Assembly: GCA_028280105.1 (NCBI GenBank)
Contig: JANQML010000210.1
Location: 1-49,127, forward strand
Direction of reading: 5' to 3'
DNA: 49,127 nt
Origin: Desulfobacula sp.
GTDB taxonomy: Bacteria; Desulfobacterota; Desulfobacteria; Desulfobacterales; Desulfobacteraceae
This document shows, one piece after another, positions 45,149 through 49,127 of this stretch. Numbering within the stretch: the stretch's first letter is position 1; every line of letters starts with the position of its first letter. The translations under genes were made by a program, and so were the position numbers. Below the pieces are notes generated by a model. It did not search any database. It had not been told where the DNA came from and worked only from the letters and a program-made list of their open reading frames with translations.

Positions 45149-46102
45149 ATGACAACAATGACTCCCATAATAGACGATACCGGCGCCACATTGTCGGCAT
45201 TACAGGCCTTGGGCAGCCTGCAAACGGATATATTGGATCATCTGTATGACGGCGTGTACTGTGTGGCCCTGTCCCAAAAAATTATCTTGTGGAACAAAAG
45301 TGCGGAAACCATTACCGGTTATAAAAAAGAAGAGGTGGTCGGACGGCGCTGTTCCGACAACATCCTCTGTCACGTCAACGAAAATGGTGACGAGTTGTGC
45401 ATTAAAGGGTGCCCCCTTTCCCAGACGCTGAAAGACGGAAAAATCAGGGATGCCGATGTCTACCTGCACCACTGGAGCGGCCACCGGGTCCCGGTTTCCA
45501 TCCGGGTGTCACCGATATACAACGATGAAAAACAGATCGTGGGTGCAATGGAAGTTTTCACCGGCAACTCGCAGAATATCGATATGTTAACCGAGTTTGA
45601 ATCCTTTAAAAACGAAACATTTACAGATGGACTCACCCGTGTGGGAAACCGCAGATATGCCGAATTCGGATTAAAAAAACGGTTTGATGATTTAAAGGCG
45701 TTCCGGATCGAATTTGGTGTCCTTCTTTTTGATATTGACCGGATAAAGGCGATTGTCGACACCCATGGACCAGTTGTGGGAGACAAGGTCCGCCAAATGG
45801 TTGCCAAGACCGTTTACAACATGATCCGGCCATTGGATTCGATCTGTCGATGGGACGCAGACCGGTTTATTCTCATTCTCCCCAATGTGGACGGCACCAC
45901 CCTTACCGCGGTTGGTGAAAAGATACGGTTGTTTGTTGAAAAAACCTGGCTTCAGGCCGGCCGGGAGATGATCCGCATAACGATATCACCGAAGGGAACC
46001 ATGGCGGATGAGAACGACACAATCGAATCACTGGTCCAAAGAGCAGATGGCCTGGCGGGTCAAACCGGGCAGAACAGAGCGAATACCACCACCATCGGAT
46101 AA
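45149..46102 (+). CDS. PAS domain protein with degenerate GGDEF domain
   Basis: This 317-residue soluble protein has a PAS domain (about 20-140) with a cysteine set (RCSDNILCHVNENG, then ELCIKGCP), followed by a diguanylate-cyclase-fold domain (about 160-300; TDGLTRVGNRRYAE is the usual entry). The active site that should read GGDEF reads DADRF (residues 236-240 in CRWDADRF), so both glycines and the catalytic glutamate are lost. Synthesis of c-di-GMP is therefore not expected; a GTP- or partner-binding sensory role is more likely. AAGGTG precedes the start. Confidence 0.88.
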   Translation: MTTMTPIIDDTGATLSALQALGSLQTDILDHLYDGVYCVALSQKIILWNKSAETITGYKKEEVVGRRCSDNILCHVNENGDELCIKGCPLSQTLKDGKIRDADVYLHHWSGHRVPVSIRVSPIYNDEKQIVGAMEVFTGNSQNIDMLTEFESFKNETFTDGLTRVGNRRYAEFGLKKRFDDLKAFRIEFGVLLFDIDRIKAIVDTHGPVVGDKVRQMVAKTVYNMIRPLDSICRWDADRFILILPNVDGTTLTAVGEKIRLFVEKTWLQAGREMIRITISPKGTMADENDTIESLVQRADGLAGQTGQNRANTTTIG

Positions 46103-46105
46103 TCC

Positions 46106-46965
46106 GTGCAAATGAAAAATAAGCCGAGAAACCCATGGATTGCCGGTGTGTTAACGCTTCTTACAATTGGGTTGGGGCATATGTATTCGGGCAGAATACA
46201 AAAGGGCATCCGCCTGTATCTGGGGCTTTATATACTCCTTCCGGTCTGCATGATCTTTCTGTTTCTTTACCCTTCACTTGCCGTTATCCTGGTATCCCTG
46301 GCAGTTGGTTTTGCTTATGTTGTGTATGCCATAACCGATTCCGTGCAAACAGCTAAAAGGGGACGTTCTTTTTACCAACTGAAAAATTACAATCGATGGT
46401 ATTTTTACATCGCTGTTTTACTGGCCGGCACCTTTGTCATTCAGCCGGTCCTATCCAATTTTGTAAAAAAGCAAATTATTCAAGCGTATAAAATACCGGC
46501 CGGATCGTTAAAGCCTGCTTTATTAATTGGAGATCAGATACTTGCAAAGACAGGATTTGCAATAAAGAACGGTGTCCAGAAGGGAGATGTGATTATTTTT
46601 TCCCATCCCCGGGATCCGTCAAAAGATTTTATAAAGCGTGTCGTGGCGGTTGGGGGTGAAACAGTTGAAATAAAAGAGAAAGAAATATATATTAACCATG
46701 AGAAAATTAATGAGCCCTATGTTATCCACAGCGATTCCAGGATCATTCCGGCAAACCTTTCGCCAAGAGATAACATGCCTGCCGTAAAAGTCCCTGATGA
46801 TTCGCTCTTTGTAATGGGGGACAACAGGGACAACAGCCATGACAGCCGATTCTGGGGGTTGTTGAAACATCCGCTGTCAAGGGGAAGGCGTCTGTCATAT
46901 ATTGGTCATGGGATCGGGGAAATTTCAAAATTCGCTGGGACAGGGTTGGCAAACCTGTCAATTAA
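46106..46965 (+). CDS. lepB: Signal peptidase I (S26), frameshifted near the 3' end
   Basis: The N-terminal third is a multi-helix membrane domain (about residues 12-120), then the S26 peptidase with catalytic S134 in IPAGSLKP, general base K177 in FIKRVVAVGG, and box E MGDNRDNSHDSRFWG. After FWG the reading frame leaves the family: within a run of five G (46854-46858) one base appears to be missing. In the frame starting at 46858 the expected C-terminus is intact (KGKASVIYWSWDR, then IRWDRVGK) and ends at TAA 46963-46965, giving about 286 residues. As given, translation would instead run on to 47218 with about 120 unrelated residues. Catalytic residues are upstream of the break. Real mutation, slippage or sequencing error are all possible. 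Confidence 0.85.
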
Positions 46966-46983
46966 CCTCATCGTTGCAAAAAG

Positions 46984-47076
46984 CGTGAAGGTTCCAGCTT
47001 CAAGGCACCAAGTTTGCCGCTGTAGTACTCTACCGCAAAACCTTGGGAACGAAGAAGATGGGATCTTCACGTTTTT
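46984..47076. other. Nested hairpin element (structured RNA or bidirectional terminator candidate)
   Basis: A series of nested pairs spans about 88 bases: CGTGAAG (46984-46990)/CTTCACG (47065-47071), GTTCC/GGAAC (47046-47050), AAGG/CCTT (47041-47044), TTTGC/GCAAA (47035-47039), GTAG/CTAC (47030-47033) with a TACT loop. On the plus strand five T follow (47072-47076); on the minus strand CTTTTT follows as well. This may be a small RNA or an elaborate bidirectional terminator. I could not match it to 5S, 6S, 4.5S or tRNA. Apart from it, 46966-47250 shows no convincing gene. Confidence 0.5.
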
Positions 47077-47250
47077 CCCGGAAGGTAAAAATTTTTATGC
47101 AACGTTGAGGTTTATTTATCGTCTGCAAAAAAAGATCGAAACTTTTTTTCATTCTCCAGATGAGTATTCAAGATATCGAAGCGTTTTCTTTGGTTTTCTG
47201 ATTTTTTTAGGAGGATGATGAAAATTTGTCTGCCAGAGCTGTTGAAGCTG

Positions 47251-47311
47251 TTAGCTGACAGCTAATCACTGACAACTTGACAAAAAATCGATATGTAATT
47301 ACAATAATTAC
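47251..47311 (+). promoter_or_regulatory. mazEF promoter and operator palindromes
   Basis: A near-consensus sigma-70 promoter is present: TTGACA (47277-47282), 17 bases, TACAAT (47300-47305). The perfect inverted repeat GTAATTA-CAA-TAATTAC (47295-47311) covers the -10 box, as expected for autorepression by the antitoxin. A second palindrome TTAGCTG-A-CAGCTAA (47251-47265) lies upstream of the -35 box. Confidence 0.8.
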
Positions 47312-47346
47312 CAAATTGAGGCACAAAAATATCCGGGAGATTTCAC

Positions 47347-47619
47347 ATGCAAAGGCAAATAAGAGCAAGAACGGTAAAAATAGTCCCTATCGGTAATTCA
47401 AAAGGCATTCGTATTCCCAAAACACTCATTCAGAAATATGGCCTTAAAAATTCAGTTTTGATGGAAGAAACAGAAAAAGGACTGCTCCTCAGGAATACGG
47501 ATGAAAACAAGCTTTCCTGGGAAGATACTTTCAAAGCCATGGCCGATGAAAAAGAATTATGGGACGATTTTGATATAACGCTTCTTGACGGCCTGGAGAA
47601 TGAAAGTTTTGAATATTAA
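47347..47619 (+). CDS. mazE: MazE-like antitoxin (AbrB/SpoVT fold)
   Basis: This 90-residue antitoxin has the swapped-hairpin DNA-binding domain at its N-terminus (VKIVPIGNSKGIRIPKTLIQKYGL is the usual MazE pattern) and an acidic C-terminal tail (DEKELWDDFD) that wraps around the toxin in MazEF complexes. GGGAG lies 8 bases before the ATG. A strong promoter overlapped by a palindrome lies upstream. Its end overlaps the toxin gene by 20 bp. The assignment as a toxin-antitoxin pair is firm. Confidence 0.92.
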   Translation: MQRQIRARTVKIVPIGNSKGIRIPKTLIQKYGLKNSVLMEETEKGLLLRNTDENKLSWEDTFKAMADEKELWDDFDITLLDGLENESFEY

Positions 47620-47935
47620 CCGGTATGAAATCTATTTTGCTGATCTCAATCCAACCATTGGCGGTGAAATACAAAAAATCCGACCCGTTGTAATCATCAG
47701 CCGGGATGAAATGAACAAATACCTGGACACAATTGTTATCTGTCCATTGACATCAAAACTGCACCCGAAATGGAGAACACGCCTTCAAATCAAATGTGCT
47801 GATAAAGACGCTGAGATTGCGGTGGATCAAATTCGTACTATCAGCAAACAACGACTGAAAAATAGAATCGACAAACTGTCTGCAAACAAGGCTGCTCAGT
47901 TGCGCAAACTGATAACGGACATGTACGGGGAATAA
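47600..47935 (+). CDS. mazF: MazF-like endoribonuclease toxin
   Basis: This toxin of about 111 residues belongs to the MazF/PemK family of mRNA interferases. RYEIYFADLNPTIGGEIQKIRPVVIIS contains the conserved RPVVI strand with the catalytic arginine region, CPLTSKL the second loop, and VDQIRTISKQRL the usual C-terminal helix. The start is uncertain: ATG 47600 follows GGAGA closely, a second candidate ATG lies at 47585, and TTG codons lie after. Overlap with mazE implies translational coupling. Cleavage specificity cannot be predicted. Confidence 0.92.
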   Translation: MKVLNINRYEIYFADLNPTIGGEIQKIRPVVIISRDEMNKYLDTIVICPLTSKLHPKWRTRLQIKCADKDAEIAVDQIRTISKQRLKNRIDKLSANKAAQLRKLITDMYGE

Positions 47936-47984
47936 CTGTCATACGACACCAGCCGACATTTTTGGGTGTATAATAAACAAGTTT

Positions 47985-48052
47985 AAAAAAAACCCCTGCC
48001 GGAACCTTCGGTCCCGCGTCTCCGGCTCCTGGCCTACCAGTACCGGCAGGGG
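47985..48052 (-). terminator. Terminator of the DGR transcript (long-loop hairpin)
   Basis: CCCCTGCCGG (47993-48002) pairs perfectly with CCGGCAGGGG (48043-48052), and on the minus strand eight T follow (47985-47992). The 40-base loop contains further small stems (GGGACC/GGTTCC with a wobble pair, CTGG/CCAG). It closes the minus-strand unit of reverse transcriptase and template repeat. The elaborate loop could also be part of the template RNA structure. Confidence 0.8.
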
Positions 48053-48149
48053 TCCTGCACATGTTTGCCGGGAAGATCTTTCTCTACTTCCCGGACAGGA
48101 ACCTGCCCTGGTCAACAGGCGGCAGATCCGTGCCGCGCGGTGAGCTGAG

Positions 48150-48290
48150 GGCAGCAAGAGGCGGAACCCCAGGTTGTTGTTGCGGTTGTCCGGCGAGTTC
48201 CTGTTACGATTCGCGGCCCGGACGTTCCTCGGGTTGTTGTTCCACGACCCGCCGCGTTTAACCCGGTTCGAGCCCTTGGGCAGATCCCTA
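48150..48290 (-). repeat. DGR template repeat (TR), adenine-rich, in the same orientation as the reverse transcriptase
   Basis: Read on the minus strand, this stretch has the sense pattern SNRVKRGGSWNNNP, then NRNRNSPDNRNNN and LGFRL. The core from the R of RGGSW to FRL covers 48158-48256 (33 codons). It holds eleven asparagine codons, ten AAC and one AAT, which is the hallmark of DGR templates where adenines are copied with errors into a variable repeat. GC-rich sequence (CTGGGGTTCCGCCTC) follows the A-rich block, as expected for an initiation region. There is no start codon or gene around it: a stop (TAA) lies 41 bp upstream of the core in the same frame. It could instead be an orphaned variable repeat, but its place next to the reverse transcriptase favours TR. 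Exact limits are unknown without the matching variable repeat. Confidence 0.88.
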
Positions 48291-48312
48291 TAAAGTTATC
48301 AGTTGTCAGTGT

Positions 48313-49127
48313 TCAGTTCCGGCAACCGATAGTTTTTTTCCTGAAAGATGTCGCATCTGCGATACGTGTAAAATCAATGAGCGGTTCAACATGGGAAATT
48401 AACTCTGCCCGTGTCCATATGCCGCTCCTGTATTTTTCTTCGTATTTATGCAGTTTACGGGAGAATCTGCTCCTGCTCCGGTGCGAGAGCCGGATTTGTC
48501 CGGGAAAAATCCGGAATCCGAGAAAAGTGAATCCGTGACTGGTGCGGTTAAGCTTAATGCCTTGTTTCAGTTCAAGTTTCAAGCTGTCCCTCAGCCGCTC
48601 TTTAAGATATAACAGCTCTTTTTTCAATAAAGCTTTGTCATTGGAAAAAAGGAGAAAATCATCCATGTACCGCAGATAGTGCCGAACCTTCAGTTCTTCT
48701 TTGATCCACCGGTCCAGGGGGCTTAAGTAAAAATTGGCCAGGTGCTGGGAAACAAGGTTGCCGATGGGCAAGCCTTTGCCAGGAGTTTTATGATAAGTAG
48801 ATAAAAGCTTGCCGAATAAATCCATCAGTTCCGGGTCTTTGAAACGTCTTCTCAGCAGGGACAAAAGGATTTCATGATCAATGGAGTCGAAATATCTGTG
48901 AATGTCAAGCTGAAGGTAAAATGCATTCTTTCCTGCAAAATTTTTAGCCCGTGCAATGGCTTTGCGGTTGCCTTTGCCCTTCCGGCAGGCATAGGAGTCA
49001 AAAATAGCGCAACGATCCAGTATCGGTTCGCACAGATTCATGACCGCATGGTGAAGGACGCGCTCCGGAAAAGAGGCTGCGCAGATTTCCCTCTGCTTGG
49101 GGTCATACACAGTAAAAAAGCGGTAAT
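48313..49127 (-). CDS. DGR-type reverse transcriptase, N-terminus beyond window
   Basis: At least 271 codons are visible; the frame is open to the right edge and the first visible residues (YRFFTVYDPKQREI) match the internal start of RT domains, so roughly 80-100 N-terminal residues are missing. Motifs in order: VLHHAVMN, SYACRKGKGN, catalytic LDIHRYFDSIDH (motif A), LPIGNLVSQHLANFYLSPLDRW (motif B), YMDD at 48661-48672 (motif C), and FLGFRIFP. The SQ in motif B is the mark of DGR reverse transcriptases, unlike QGxxxSP of group II introns and retrons. No maturase or endonuclease domain follows. The template repeat lies just after its stop codon. Avd and the variable target gene are not visible and may be to the right. 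Confidence 0.93.
   Translation of the reverse strand, partial: YRFFTVYDPKQREICAASFPERVLHHAVMNLCEPILDRCAIFDSYACRKGKGNRKAIARAKNFAGKNAFYLQLDIHRYFDSIDHEILLSLLRRRFKDPELMDLFGKLLSTYHKTPGKGLPIGNLVSQHLANFYLSPLDRWIKEELKVRHYLRYMDDFLLFSNDKALLKKELLYLKERLRDSLKLELKQGIKLNRTSHGFTFLGFRIFPGQIRLSHRSRSRFSRKLHKYEEKYRSGIWTRAELISHVEPLIDFTRIADATSFRKKTIGCRN

Larger units (their letters stand above)
47267..48311. repeat. 11-bp inverted repeats bracketing mazEF and the DGR template
   Basis: CACTGACAACT (47267-47277) recurs inverted as AGTTGTCAGTG (48301-48311). The pair brackets the mazEF genes and the DGR template repeat, and the right copy starts 2 bp before the reverse transcriptase stop codon on the minus strand. 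It may reflect a past insertion or simply a common low-complexity word. Confidence 0.4.

Noticed and set aside
46984-47076. 5S, 6S or 4.5S RNA identity for the nested hairpin
   Set aside because: Conserved words and helix lengths of these RNAs are not present.
46966-47218. C-terminal extension of the signal peptidase frame
   Set aside because: It arises only by the frameshift; it contains the nested hairpin element and no family similarity that I can see.
47939-48157. Minus-strand open frame continuing after FRL of the template
   Set aside because: It has no start codon upstream of the template and runs through the terminator hairpin and T tract, so it is not a gene; it is the non-coding tail of the template RNA.
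48061-48261. Open frame on the plus strand across the template repeat
   Set aside because: It is the mirror of the A-rich template (runs of Cys codons from the GTT/TGT pattern) and has no ribosome site or family pattern.
1-49127. CRISPR array or insertion sequence
   Set aside because: No regularly spaced direct repeats and no transposase-like reading frames were seen.

Overview
The window looks like chromosome from a mesophilic, motile, sulfate-reducer-type deltaproteobacterium (Desulfobacterota, Desulfobacteraceae-like). This is inferred from gene style, not from a marker gene: a tungsten/molybdenum aldehyde:ferredoxin oxidoreductase (AOR) with its own MoaD/ThiF proteins, a long UbiD-type decarboxylase, DUF166 and LUD proteins, cysteine-bearing PAS domains, many sensor kinases, and moderate GC content with many CCGG-rich words. 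No rRNA, tRNA or CRISPR array was found.

Layout. 1-4.2 kb (minus strand): peptide ABC transporter genes (binding lipoprotein, two ATPases), with a cold-shock gene that has its own leader and terminator lying between the two ATPase genes. 4.5-8.7 kb (plus): motA-motB-PilZ-dinB-acyP-ydcF-like, tightly packed with overlaps. 8.8-10 kb (minus): DUF166 and LUD proteins. 10.2 kb: endonuclease IV. 11-18.8 kb (minus): a small membrane protein, then a likely operon of M48 protease lipoprotein, YhbP-like flavoprotein, UbiD-like decarboxylase and a giant AsmA-like (DUF748) protein. 19.1-29.6 kb: murJ, three sensor kinases (one with tandem Cache domains, two hybrids), a radical SAM protein and an LsrG-like monooxygenase. 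29.8-32.1 kb (minus): hydroxyacid dehydrogenase plus glycerate 2-kinase, overlapping by 4 bp. 32.2-35.8 kb: AOR module with a highly structured leader, a tailed MoaD-like protein, and a convergent ThiF-MoaD pair. 36-38.3 kb: an unrecognised 741-residue protein made of about 30-residue helical repeats, behind a good match to a flagellar sigma-28 promoter. 38.4-46 kb: hydrolase, radical SAM protein, a helicase fused to an exonuclease (MrfA-MrfB type), arginase, histidine phosphatase, and a PAS protein with a degenerate GGDEF domain. 46.1-49.1 kb: a signal peptidase gene with a one-base frameshift, a structured RNA-like element, a mazEF toxin-antitoxin pair, and part of a diversity-generating retroelement (DGR).

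The strongest finding is the DGR at the right edge: a reverse transcriptase with the DGR-type IGNxxSQ and YMDD motifs (N-terminus off the window) followed on the same strand by an adenine-rich template repeat whose sense reading is the RGGSWNNN...NNNLGFRL signature of C-type-lectin/formylglycine-enzyme-like variable proteins. A hairpin with eight T residues closes the unit. The variable target gene is not in this window. Other points of interest are the repeat protein with its sigma-28-like promoter, the structured AOR leader, the MrfA-MrfB fusion, and the signal peptidase frameshift.
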